Of a DNA stretch of 64,000 bases, positions 45,508-53,738 are shown piece after piece. A program made the position numbers and the translations under genes. The DNA comes from Bradyrhizobium mercantei. Its GTDB lineage: Bacteria > Pseudomonadota > Alphaproteobacteria > Rhizobiales > Xanthobacteraceae. Position 1 is the stretch's first letter, and each line of letters begins with the position of its first letter. The notes under the pieces were generated by a model. It saw only the letters and a list, made by a program, of their open reading frames with translations, was not told the origin of the DNA and searched no databases. The DNA lies in assembly GCF_001982635.1 (NCBI RefSeq), contig NZ_MKFI01000011.1, positions 124,001-188,000 of the forward strand. Direction: 5' to 3'.

Positions 45508-46716
45508 TCAGCTCAGCCGGTGCAGGGTCGCCTTCGGGCTTTCGCCGAACTTGGCGCGGTAGGCGCTCGCCATCCGGCTCAGATGGGTAAAGCCGAGGTC
45601 GAATGCAATATCGACGATGCGTTCGCCCGGCCGTGCCGTCTTGAGGCGGGCGTTGAGATGGGCAAGGCGGATGTCGAGCAGCATCTCGGACACGGTGGTG
45701 CCGAAGTGGCGGCGGAAGCCGAGTTGCAGCGCGCGGACGCCGGTGCCCGCGATCTCGGCAAGCTCGGCGAGATCCAGCGGCTCGGTCGCGCGGGACTCCA
45801 GATAGGCGCGCACGCGCTTCAAGGCCGCCGGCTGAGCCTCATTGCGGCCGTTGAAGACATCAATCGCCGAGCTCAGGCTGTGCCGCTGGCCGTTGAGCAG
45901 CGCGTTGAGAAACTGTTCGCGCCAATCGGCCGCCGCCACCGCGGACAATGTCTTGCGCGGGCCGAGCTGCTCGGCTGTCGTCACCAGCTGCTCGATCCTG
46001 GCCGAGAGCGTTTGCCCGAGCAGCCCGCTCAGCGCGACGGCCGGATCAAACTCGACCGGCCGGACCGCGACGCCGCCAAGCGCCGCCGCGCGATGCTCCA
46101 CCAGTCTGCGGTCGAGCAGAACGATGAGCTGGGCGCAATCGCCGCGCCAGGTCATTTCGGTCGGAATGGTCGGCGACAACAGCGAGGCACAATGTTGCGG
46201 CCCGGTGGTGAGCTCGCGCGCGGCGGTGCGGACCGAGGCCGAGCCCGACATCGGCATCTGCAGCAGGAAGAAGCGGTCGAGGCACCCGGGATTGATCGCG
46301 ACCGATCCGCCATAGGCGACATAGTTGACCGAGAAGCCGTCGAAGTCTGCGCAATTGTGGTGCGCGGAGAAATCGCGCTCGGAATGATCGACCGGCACCA
46401 GATCGTGCGGGCAGAAGATGCGGCCGATCGCTTCGGCCGCGTCATCGACACGCGCCGTCGCGACGCGCGCGAAATCCTTGAGCCTTGTCCTCGCAGGATT
46501 TGCCCTCGCAGGATCTGCCCTTGCCGAAACCTCGTTGCCAACAGCAGTCACGCCGGTCGTCCGGAGTTGTTTGAGGTCTAAAATATCGGGCAGCGTAATC
46601 CATTCGCCGGCAAAGGGGAACGCTGTTTCGTCGCGCAATCTGCCCGATCGGCATGCAGGTGGATGCGACCGCATCGGGCACCAGTCACCCGGATCAACGC
46701 TCCCGCATTGCAGCAT
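45508..46716 (-). CDS. AraC-family transcriptional regulator 1
   Basis: The C-terminal 100 residues are an AraC DNA-binding domain with two helix-turn-helix units (LDLAELAEIAGTGVRALQLG and IVDIAFDLGFTHLSRMASAY) and the end GESPKATLHRL. The middle (about 80-290) matches the AraC_binding_2 sensory type (FDGFSVNYVAYGGSVAINPG, FFLLQMPMSGSA). The start is uncertain: residues before about 70 are low complexity, include a duplicated 15-bp unit, and no ribosome site is seen at 46716 or 46674. No neighbouring target is obvious apart from the divergent cupin gene. Confidence 0.85.
   Translation of the reverse strand: MLQCGSVDPGDWCPMRSHPPACRSGRLRDETAFPFAGEWITLPDILDLKQLRTTGVTAVGNEVSARADPARANPARTRLKDFARVATARVDDAAEAIGRIFCPHDLVPVDHSERDFSAHHNCADFDGFSVNYVAYGGSVAINPGCLDRFFLLQMPMSGSASVRTAARELTTGPQHCASLLSPTIPTEMTWRGDCAQLIVLLDRRLVEHRAAALGGVAVRPVEFDPAVALSGLLGQTLSARIEQLVTTAEQLGPRKTLSAVAAADWREQFLNALLNGQRHSLSSAIDVFNGRNEAQPAALKRVRAYLESRATEPLDLAELAEIAGTGVRALQLGFRRHFGTTVSEMLLDIRLAHLNARLKTARPGERIVDIAFDLGFTHLSRMASAYRAKFGESPKATLHRLS
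46489..46518. repeat. 15-bp tandem duplication in the AraC gene N-terminus
   Basis: CCTCGCAGGATTTGC and CCTCGCAGGATCTGC lie back to back, followed by a CCTTGC start of a third unit. On the minus strand this encodes ARADPARANPAR. The period is a multiple of three, so the frame survives, but it may mean this region is not truly coding and the real start is further in. Confidence 0.7.
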
Positions 46717-46814
46717 GATCGCGCCGGGTGCGGATTCGTTTATCGGCTAGACAGCCCCAGCGGCCGGCGACAGGCTCCGTGTCCGCAATGCGCATCAAAA
46801 CTGGAGAGGCTGAC

Positions 46815-47264
46815 ATGGGCACGCTCGAGAAAGGCATTACCCGCACCGGCACCGGCTACGGCGGCAAGACCTGGAATATCCTGGGCCAGGTCTACTATCC
46901 CAAAGCGGTCACCGACTCGACCTTCGCGTTCGAGACCAACAGCGATCCCGGCCAGTTCGTGCCGGTGCACATCCACCCGACCCAGGACGAGTTCATCCTG
47001 GTGCAGGAGGGCGTGCTCGACCTCAAGCTCGACGGCGTCTGGGTACAGGCCAAGGCCGGCGACCTCGTGCGCATGCCGCGCGGCATTCCGCACGGCTATT
47101 TCAACAAGTCGGACAAGCCGGCGCGGGCGCTGTTCTGGGTGTCGCCGATGCAGAAGCTCGAGGCGCTGTTCGACAAGCTGCACAATCTGCAGGATCCCGT
47201 CGAAGTGGTGCGCATTTCCGCCGAGCACGAGGTGGACTTTCTGCCGCCGGAAGCCAACGACTAG
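46815..47264 (+). CDS. Cupin-domain protein
   Basis: The 149-residue protein has both cupin motifs: VPVHIHPTQDEFILVQEGVL (His, His and Glu ligands) and PRGIPHGYFN (final His). One beta-barrel occupies residues about 30-115. Such single cupins may be isomerases, dioxygenases or sensor proteins; no further assignment is possible. GGAGAGG stands 5 bases before the ATG at 46815. It is divergent from the AraC regulator 98 bp away, and 113 bp upstream of the flavin monooxygenase on the same strand. Confidence 0.88.
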   Translation: MGTLEKGITRTGTGYGGKTWNILGQVYYPKAVTDSTFAFETNSDPGQFVPVHIHPTQDEFILVQEGVLDLKLDGVWVQAKAGDLVRMPRGIPHGYFNKSDKPARALFWVSPMQKLEALFDKLHNLQDPVEVVRISAEHEVDFLPPEAND

Positions 47265-47377
47265 GCCTGTAGTAGAGAATACGTACGCGAGGCGGCCATC
47301 GCCGGAGGGGCCTCCGGCGATGAGGGGGACGCGTGCGCCAGCGAATTGGACCTGTTCATTCATCGCGGAGCGGTTTC

Positions 47378-48871
47378 ATGGTCAAGCAGAAGCATGTGTG
47401 CGTCATCGGCGCCGGGATTTCCGGCCTCGCCGCCGGCAAGGCCTTTGCCGGCCGTGGTCACCGGGTGACCATCATCGAGCGCAGCGGCGATCTCGGCGGG
47501 GTCTGGGAGCCGGCGCGCTCCTACCCTGATGTGCAGACCCAGAGCCCGAAGGAGCTCTATCGCTACACCGACAAGGCGATGCCGGAGGCCTATCCGGAAT
47601 GGCCGAAGGGGCCGCAGGTCCATGCTTATCTGCGCGATTATGCGCGCAGCCATGGGCTCGAGGGCGCGATGCGGTTCAACACCAGGGTCGAGGGCATGAC
47701 GCGTCGCGCCGACGGCAGACCGGGCTGGACGCTCGCGCTGCGCTCGATCGACGGCGCCACGGGACACGAGGATTTCGATTTCGTTGCGGTCTGTACCGGA
47801 CAATTCAACGAGCCGCAGACCTTGCCGCTTCCCGGCGAGGACGGCTTCAAGGCGCAGGGCGGCCAGATCCTGCATTCGTCGCAATACGGCGATCCAACGC
47901 TTGCGAAGGGACGCAAGGTGGTCGTGCTCGGCGGCTCCAAATCGGCGACCGACATCGCGGTGAACGCGGTCAATTCCGGCGCCAGCGAAGTCACCATCGT
48001 GTTTCGCGAGCCGGTGTGGCGGATTCCCTACTTCGTCGGCGGGCTCGTCAACTTCAAGCGCATCCTCTACATCCGCGCGCAGGAGCAGATGTTTGCGAGC
48101 TGGGGCATCGGGCCGATGGCGCGCCTCGCGCATGTCGTGGCCAAGCCGTTCGTCTGGGCGAACTGGCGCGGGCTCGAGAGCATGCTGAAGATGCAGCTCA
48201 AGCTGAAGCAATGTGGCATGGTGCCGAAGGAGCGGATCGAGGACGGCGTCAACTGCTCGGTGCCGATCGCGACCCCCGGCTTCTATCCGATGGTTGCCGA
48301 CGGCCGGATCAAGGCGGTGCAGGGCACCTTCGATCATTATGACGGCAAGACCATCGTGATGAGCGGCGGCCAGCGCGTCGCCGCCGACGTCGCCGTGCTC
48401 GCGATCGGCTACAAGCTCGGCGTGCCGTTCCTTCCTGCGGAGTATCAGAAGAAGCTGGTCGAGCCCGACGGGCAGTACCGGCTCTACCGGCTGATCGCCA
48501 ATCCCGACCTGCCCGACATGGGCTTTGTCGGCTTCAATTCGAGCTTCTGCACCGTGCTGTGCGCCGATCTCGCGGCGAACTGGCTGGTGCGCTATGCCGA
48601 CGGCCAGCTCGCGCGGCAGCCGAGCGCGGCCGAGATGAACGACAACATCGCGATGATGCTGAACTTCAGGCGCGTCGAGCGGCCGGCCGCGGGCGTCTAT
48701 GGCGGGCTGTGCGTCGCGCCCTATCACTTCAAGCATTTCGACGAGCTGCTGGCTGATATCGGCACCAAGGCGTCGCGCCGCAACCCGCTCGTCGAAAAGT
48801 TCACGCCGCCGGACGCGGACGCCTATGCCCGCTTCCTCGCGACCGCGCCTGTGTACAGGGCGGTCGCCTAA
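47378..48871 (+). CDS. Flavin-containing monooxygenase
   Basis: The 497-residue protein has the FAD site VCVIGAGISGLAAGKAF, an acidic strand end IIERSG, the DLGGVWEPARSYP segment typical of FMO and Baeyer-Villiger enzymes, the LHSSQYGDP motif and a second Rossmann site VVVLGGSKSATDIA for NADPH. It likely oxygenates a ketone, amine or sulfide. GGAG lies 8 bases before the ATG at 47378. The upstream cupin may be co-transcribed. The substrate is unknown. Confidence 0.9.
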   Translation: MVKQKHVCVIGAGISGLAAGKAFAGRGHRVTIIERSGDLGGVWEPARSYPDVQTQSPKELYRYTDKAMPEAYPEWPKGPQVHAYLRDYARSHGLEGAMRFNTRVEGMTRRADGRPGWTLALRSIDGATGHEDFDFVAVCTGQFNEPQTLPLPGEDGFKAQGGQILHSSQYGDPTLAKGRKVVVLGGSKSATDIAVNAVNSGASEVTIVFREPVWRIPYFVGGLVNFKRILYIRAQEQMFASWGIGPMARLAHVVAKPFVWANWRGLESMLKMQLKLKQCGMVPKERIEDGVNCSVPIATPGFYPMVADGRIKAVQGTFDHYDGKTIVMSGGQRVAADVAVLAIGYKLGVPFLPAEYQKKLVEPDGQYRLYRLIANPDLPDMGFVGFNSSFCTVLCADLAANWLVRYADGQLARQPSAAEMNDNIAMMLNFRRVERPAAGVYGGLCVAPYHFKHFDELLADIGTKASRRNPLVEKFTPPDADAYARFLATAPVYRAVA

Positions 48872-48911
48872 AGCGCGATGAGTTTTGATTGAACCGGCTT
48901 GGCGGTCTCGG

Positions 48912-49064
48912 TTCACCTCTCCCCATCGGGGAGAGGTCGGATTGCGCCTGGCGATGCGAAGCATCGTCCAGTGCAATCCGGGTGAGGGCTCTTGCTCTCT
49001 CGATAGACCGTCACCCCTCACCCGATTTGCTGCGCAAATCGACCTCTCCCAAGGGAGAGGTGAA
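48912..49064. repeat. Palindromic element bounded by inverted ends, family A variant
   Basis: The 153-bp element begins TTCACCTCTCCC (48912-48923) and ends GGGAGAGGTGAA (49053-49064), perfect inverted copies. Inside are CTCCCC/GGGGAG, GATTGC...GCAATC around GATGC GAA GCATC, and GATTTG/CAAATC. The outline (CACCTC, GGTCGGA, CCGGGTGAGGG, CCCCTCACCC) parallels the family A copies. It lies between converging genes and may terminate both. Confidence 0.8.
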
Positions 49065-49104
49065 GCTTCGATGCCATTCCAGCTCAGCCTAACCTCATCA
49101 TGAG

Positions 49105-49830
49105 CTAGTCGCGCCCGGCATCCATGAAGGCTTGCGCCAGCCGCTCCGGATTGGAGAAGCACAGCTCGTGGCTGCCCCGCACCTGGACCAGGCGGAACAG
49201 CCCGAGCTTCTCCGACAGCCGCGGATGCCAGGGCAGGCTGTGCGGCATCGCGGTGTCCTCGGTGCAGTTGACGTAGGATTTTGCGATCGGCATCTCGGCC
49301 GGATTGGTGCGCAGCGCGATCTTGTCCTCGAACGTCTTCAGCGGGTGCGGATTAAGCACGTCATAGGCGCGCTGCGCCGTTTCGAGGTCGGCATCGTTGA
49401 TGAATGCCTCGCGCCAGATCGGGAACGGCAGCACCACCGAGCCGTCGCCGCGCTCGGCATGGATGGCATCGAACAGGCCGCGATAATGCGGCGGCACCAT
49501 GTCGTTGAGGCATTCGCCATTGTTCGGCACGAACGCGTTCCAGTAGACCAGCCGGCGGATGCGATTCCCGGCCGCGTCGGCGACACCTGTGATGACCATG
49601 CCGCCATAGCTGTGGCCGACCAGCACGATGTCGTTCAGATTGTGCTCGGCGAGATAATCCACGATCGACTGGATCGCCTCGGGGAGGCCGGAATCCTTCC
49701 GATCGCCGGGCCGGTTGCCCCTGATCGTCGGGGTGTGGACGACATGGCCGGCCTTGCGGATCGCAGCCGCAACCGGCTCAAACTCGGCGCCGGTATGCCA
49801 GGCGCCATGGACGAGAACATAGGTCGACAT
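49105..49830 (-). CDS. Alpha/beta-hydrolase (esterase-like)
   Basis: The 241-residue enzyme has the oxyanion strand YVLVHGAWHTG, nucleophile elbow GHSYGGMV, and a late His in RGSHELCFSN. This pattern is shared by salicylate-esterase and EstC-like hydrolases (PF12697). GGGAGGTT stands 5 bases before the ATG at 49830; the open frame further up overlaps the AraC gene. It is divergent from the second AraC regulator, 154 bp away, which probably controls it. Confidence 0.9.
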   Translation of the reverse strand: MSTYVLVHGAWHTGAEFEPVAAAIRKAGHVVHTPTIRGNRPGDRKDSGLPEAIQSIVDYLAEHNLNDIVLVGHSYGGMVITGVADAAGNRIRRLVYWNAFVPNNGECLNDMVPPHYRGLFDAIHAERGDGSVVLPFPIWREAFINDADLETAQRAYDVLNPHPLKTFEDKIALRTNPAEMPIAKSYVNCTEDTAMPHSLPWHPRLSEKLGLFRLVQVRGSHELCFSNPERLAQAFMDAGRD

Positions 49831-49984
49831 GTTGAACCTCCCTTTCTGGTTTGGTTGGATCGATCGCCCGGGTTCGGACGGCCCGGGATACGCGCAAGCT
49901 GCAAGCGCTTCCTGATGGATATTGACCCGGACCCCGGGAACGCGCTTGGCTGTAACCGAACCGGACTGGGCTCGGAGTGAACTG

Positions 49985-50965
49985 ATGCAGCAAATCGCCG
50001 CCGCGGATCGCTCGCGCAGGCTGAGCTGGAATACCGCGGACACCAGGCCGGGCGAGCAGTTCGCCTATTATCGCGAGGCGATCTGCCAGGCCTTCATGAA
50101 CCTGACGCCGGAGCCGCCGGCGACCCCGGGCTTCATCGCCCGGGTCGAGACCGTCGGCCTCGGCGACGGCGCGGTCAACCGGGTCAGCTTCCCCGAGCAC
50201 ATCGTGCGGCGCTCGGCCGCCGACATCGCCGCATCCAGCCGCCGCTGCTACTACCTCAATCTCAAACTCGCGGGACGCTGCCGCATCCAGCAGGCGGGGC
50301 GCGAGATCAGTCTTTCGCCGGGGCAGGTCGGAATCTTCGACAGCGGGCAGCGCTTCTCGCTGCTGCACGACCGTGGTCCTGCGCTGCAGGTCGCCTCGTT
50401 CTGGGTCCCGGCCGAGGCGCTCGATGAACGGCTGCCGTCGGCGCCGGATGTGGCGCCGGCGCGGGTGTCCGATGATCCCTTCGTCGGTCATCTCATCGCC
50501 GAGACCGCGCAGGTTCTTAACACAGCGTCGCTCCGCGCGTCTGATGCGGACAACGCCCGGCTCTTCGGCGTGCTGCTCGACCTCGTCGCGCTCAGCCTGT
50601 CGCGGACCGGTCGCGAAGGCGTTGCCGAGAGCGCGGGCCTTGCGGATGCGACCTGGCTGGCGCTGCGCCGTGCCGTGGACCGCCGGCTGCGCGAGCCCGG
50701 GCTCAGCGTTGCCGCCATTGCGGCCGCGATCGGCATCAGCGAGCGCTATGTCCACAAACTGTTCGAGCGAGCCGGCACCACATTCGTAAGCCATCTGATG
50801 GACCGGCGCCTCGACGGTGCGGCGCGCGACCTCAGGGATGCAGCGATTGCCGGGCGCGCGATCGGCGACATCGCGTTCGACTGGGGCTTCTCCGATCTGT
50901 CGCATTTCACCCGGCGCTTCCGGCATCGCTTCGGCTGCACGCCGCGCGACTGGCGCCGCGGCTGA
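49985..50965 (+). CDS. AraC-family transcriptional regulator 2
   Basis: The 326-residue protein has an AraC_binding_2-type sensory domain (about 30-190, with CYYLNLKLAGRCRIQQAGRE and IFDSGQRFSLLH) and a C-terminal double helix-turn-helix (LSVAAIAAAIGISERYVHKL, AIGDIAFDWGFSDLSHFTRR) ending HRFGCTPRDWRRG. GGAG lies 7 bases before the ATG at 49985. It is divergent from the esterase and 21 bp upstream of the maleylacetate reductase gene, so it likely regulates both, perhaps in response to an aromatic compound. Confidence 0.9.
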   Translation: MQQIAAADRSRRLSWNTADTRPGEQFAYYREAICQAFMNLTPEPPATPGFIARVETVGLGDGAVNRVSFPEHIVRRSAADIAASSRRCYYLNLKLAGRCRIQQAGREISLSPGQVGIFDSGQRFSLLHDRGPALQVASFWVPAEALDERLPSAPDVAPARVSDDPFVGHLIAETAQVLNTASLRASDADNARLFGVLLDLVALSLSRTGREGVAESAGLADATWLALRRAVDRRLREPGLSVAAIAAAIGISERYVHKLFERAGTTFVSHLMDRRLDGAARDLRDAAIAGRAIGDIAFDWGFSDLSHFTRRFRHRFGCTPRDWRRG

Positions 50966-50986
50966 TTAACACTTTCGGACATTGCC

Positions 50987-52054
50987 ATGCCACAGCCGTT
51001 CACCTATCAGGTCAGCCCGATGCGCGTCGTGTTCGGGACCGGCACCGTCGCGCAATTGGCGGACGAACTCGGCCGGCTCGGTGTCAGCCGTGCGCTGGTG
51101 CTGGCGAGCCGGCGGCAGCAGGCCGAGCTGGGCGATCTCGCTGCCTTGACCGGCGGCCGCATGGCCGGCGCGTTCGATGGCGCTGTCGTACACACGCCGG
51201 TCGCGGTCACCGACCGTGCGATGGCGCTGGTCCGCGAGCTCAAGCCTGACGGCGTGGTCGCGATCGGCGCCGGCGCTGCGACCGGCCTGAGCAAGGCGAT
51301 CGCGCTGCGCACCGACCTGCCGCAACTGATCGTGCCGACCAGCTACGCCGGCTCCGAGATGACACTGGTGCTCGGCGAGACCGTCGATGGCGTCAAGACC
51401 ACTCAGTCGTCGCCGAAGATCCTGCCCGAGGCCGTGATCTACGACGTCAACCTGACGATCTCGATGCCGGCCAAGTTCTCCGCGATCTCAGGCCTCAACG
51501 CGATCGCGCACGCGGCCGAGGCGCTGTATGCGCGGGATGGCAACCCGATCACCTCGCTGATGGCGGAGGAGGCGATCGCGAAACTCGCATCAGCGCTGCC
51601 GGAGGTGATCGCGCGGCCGCGCGATCTCGATGCGCGTTCGGACGCACTCTATGGCGCGTGGCTGTGCGCGGTCTGTCTCGGCACCGTCGGCATGGCGCTG
51701 CATCACAAGCTCTGCCACACCGTCGGCGCGCTGTTCGACCTGCCGCATGCCGAGACCCATGCCGTGCTGCTGCCGCACACCATCGCCTACAACTCGCCGG
51801 CAGCGCCCGAAGCAATCGGCCGTGCCGCCCGCGCGCTTCGGGCCACCGATGCAGCCGATGGCCTGTTCGATCTGTCGGCAAAGCTCGGCGCGCCGCGCTC
51901 GCTCGCCGAGATCGGCATGCCCGAGGACGGCATCGCCAAAGCGGCCGCGCTCGCCACCAAAAATCCCTACTGGAATCCGCGGCCGATCGAGGAGAGCGGG
52001 ATCAGCGATCTGCTCAGGCGTGCCTGGTCCGGTGCGCGGCCGCAGGCCGGATAG
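50987..52054 (+). CDS. Maleylacetate reductase
   Basis: The 355-residue enzyme belongs to the iron-alcohol-dehydrogenase fold and follows the maleylacetate reductase pattern: FTYQVSPMRVVFGTGTVAQL, AIGAGAATGLSKAIAL, LIVPTSYAGSEMTL, and the metal-site His segments LNAIAHAAEALY, ALHHKLCHTVGALFDLPHAE. It reduces maleylacetate to 3-oxoadipate with NADH or NADPH, the last step of resorcinol, hydroxyquinol and chloroaromatic degradation. The usual ring-cleavage dioxygenase is not nearby. It is probably co-transcribed with the AraC gene (21-bp gap). Confidence 0.88.
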   Translation: MPQPFTYQVSPMRVVFGTGTVAQLADELGRLGVSRALVLASRRQQAELGDLAALTGGRMAGAFDGAVVHTPVAVTDRAMALVRELKPDGVVAIGAGAATGLSKAIALRTDLPQLIVPTSYAGSEMTLVLGETVDGVKTTQSSPKILPEAVIYDVNLTISMPAKFSAISGLNAIAHAAEALYARDGNPITSLMAEEAIAKLASALPEVIARPRDLDARSDALYGAWLCAVCLGTVGMALHHKLCHTVGALFDLPHAETHAVLLPHTIAYNSPAAPEAIGRAARALRATDAADGLFDLSAKLGAPRSLAEIGMPEDGIAKAAALATKNPYWNPRPIEESGISDLLRRAWSGARPQAG

Positions 52055-52055
52055 G

Positions 52056-53510
52056 TCATACACCGATCGCGTTGCGCGCGATCACGTCGCGATAGAACGC
52101 CGCGCTCAGTTTCGGCACCCGGGCCTGGGTCTCGAAATCCACCCGGTACAGACCGAAGCGTTTCTCGTAGCCGAAGATCCATTCGAAATTGTCCATCAGG
52201 CTCCACAGGAAATAGCCGTGGACCGGGACGCCGTCGGCGGTCGCGCGCTGCAACTGGGCGAGGTAGTTGCGCAGGAACATGATGCGGTCGAGGTCGTAGA
52301 TCTGCCCGTCCGGCTGCACCTTGTCCTCGCCGGAGGTGCCGTTCTCGCTGACATAGATGCTCTTGATGTTCCAGAGTTTGGCGGCAATCCGCGGCGCCCA
52401 GTAGATCGTCTCCGGCGCGATCCGCAGCCAATCGGAATTCATGTGCGGGAAGGAGGCCGGCATCGGCAGCGGCTTCCAGCCGGGCGCGCTGTCGGTGGCG
52501 AGGACATAGCAGTGCGGTGCATAGATGTTCAGTCCGACGAAATCGTTGGGCTGCGAGATGATCTTCAGTTCCTCCGCGGTGAACTTGGGCGCGTCGGCGC
52601 CGGCATATTTCAGGAAGCCCTCGGTGTACTTGCCTTCGAGCACGACGCCGAGGAAGCCCGCATTCAGTTCACGCGTCGCGATCTCGGTGGCGCGGATATT
52701 CTCCGGCGTGTTGAACGCGGGCACGCAGGCGGTGATGTTCTCGGCTGGACCGACCCGCGTGCCGGCGCGCCCTTTGGCGCGGATCGCCTGCACCGCAAGG
52801 CCATGCGCCAGCGCTACGTGGTGGCGGGCCTGGTTCACCTCGGCCGGCGGCAGCTTCAGCCCCGGTGCGTCGACGCCGAGCGCATAGCCGAAGGGGAGGA
52901 AACGCCCGACCTCGTTGAGGGTGAAGATGTTCTTCACCCGGTCGGTCAGCCGCTGCGCGACATAGCCGGCATAGTCGCCGAACGCCTTCGCGGTGTCGCG
53001 CGAGCGCCAGCCGCCGACGCGGTCCTGCAGCGCCTGCGGCAGGTCCCAGTGATAGAGCGTGGCATACGGCTCGATGCCGTTCGCCAAGAGCTCGTCGACC
53101 AGGCGGTTGTAGAAGTCGAGGCCCTTCGGGTTAGGCGTGCCGGTGCCGTCGGGAAACACCCGCGGCCAGGCGATCGAGAATCGATACGCCTTGGCGCCGA
53201 GCTCCTTGATGAGGCGGACGTCTTCCTTGTAGCGGTGATAGTGCTCGTTGGCGCGGTCGCCGGTCGAGCCATCCTCGATTTTGCCCGAGGTGTGGGTGAA
53301 CGTGTCCCAGATCGACGGGCCGCGGCCGTCCTCATTGACCGCGCCTTCGACCTGGTAGGATGAGGTCGCGGTGCCCCAGACGAAACCGGCCGGAAAGTTC
53401 GTGCCGTCCGGTCGCGGGGCCCGGTTCGCCGCTTCGGCCGGGGCCGAAAGGCCGAGCGCCGAGAGGCCTGCAAGGCCCGCAAACTGCCGGCGCGAGAATT
53501 TTCCGAACAT
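52056..53510 (-). CDS. Beta-glucosidase, GH1, Tat-exported
   Basis: The 484-residue enzyme has a twin-arginine signal (SRRQFAGLAGLSALGLSAPA) and GH1 features: FVWGTATSSYQVEGA, SIWDTF, YRFSIAWPRVFP, YATLYHWDLP, acid/base Glu in TLNEVG (the common P after E is V), nucleophile Glu in YVSENGTS, and WSLMDNFEW. It cleaves terminal beta-glucosides in the periplasm, an uncommon site for GH1. Stops of this gene and the reductase are 1 bp apart. A GH5 glycosidase lies at the left window end. Confidence 0.93.
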   Translation of the reverse strand: MFGKFSRRQFAGLAGLSALGLSAPAEAANRAPRPDGTNFPAGFVWGTATSSYQVEGAVNEDGRGPSIWDTFTHTSGKIEDGSTGDRANEHYHRYKEDVRLIKELGAKAYRFSIAWPRVFPDGTGTPNPKGLDFYNRLVDELLANGIEPYATLYHWDLPQALQDRVGGWRSRDTAKAFGDYAGYVAQRLTDRVKNIFTLNEVGRFLPFGYALGVDAPGLKLPPAEVNQARHHVALAHGLAVQAIRAKGRAGTRVGPAENITACVPAFNTPENIRATEIATRELNAGFLGVVLEGKYTEGFLKYAGADAPKFTAEELKIISQPNDFVGLNIYAPHCYVLATDSAPGWKPLPMPASFPHMNSDWLRIAPETIYWAPRIAAKLWNIKSIYVSENGTSGEDKVQPDGQIYDLDRIMFLRNYLAQLQRATADGVPVHGYFLWSLMDNFEWIFGYEKRFGLYRVDFETQARVPKLSAAFYRDVIARNAIGV

Positions 53511-53738
53511 TGCTGTCTCCCGTCGCCGGACGCTGCGGCTGGAATGCCGGCCCTAGGTTAGCCTTCCAGCCCGCGGTAGAGCAACACGGGCCGGGACAAG
53601 CGATGCGCCGTAGCAGATGCGTGCCGATCGGTGTCGCAGAGTTGTCAGTTTTGTGGCGACATGTTCTCTACTAGATTGCCTGCTACGTCCCTCCGCACTG
53701 ACATCCGAAAATCCCGAGATCCCGGTGAGCCGCGCGCG

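Noticed and set aside
44119..46581. 820-codon open frame on the plus strand
   Set aside because: It runs antisense to the LuxR, HtrA-like and AraC genes, is Arg/Ala/Asp-rich and has no domain; long antisense frames are normal at this GC content.
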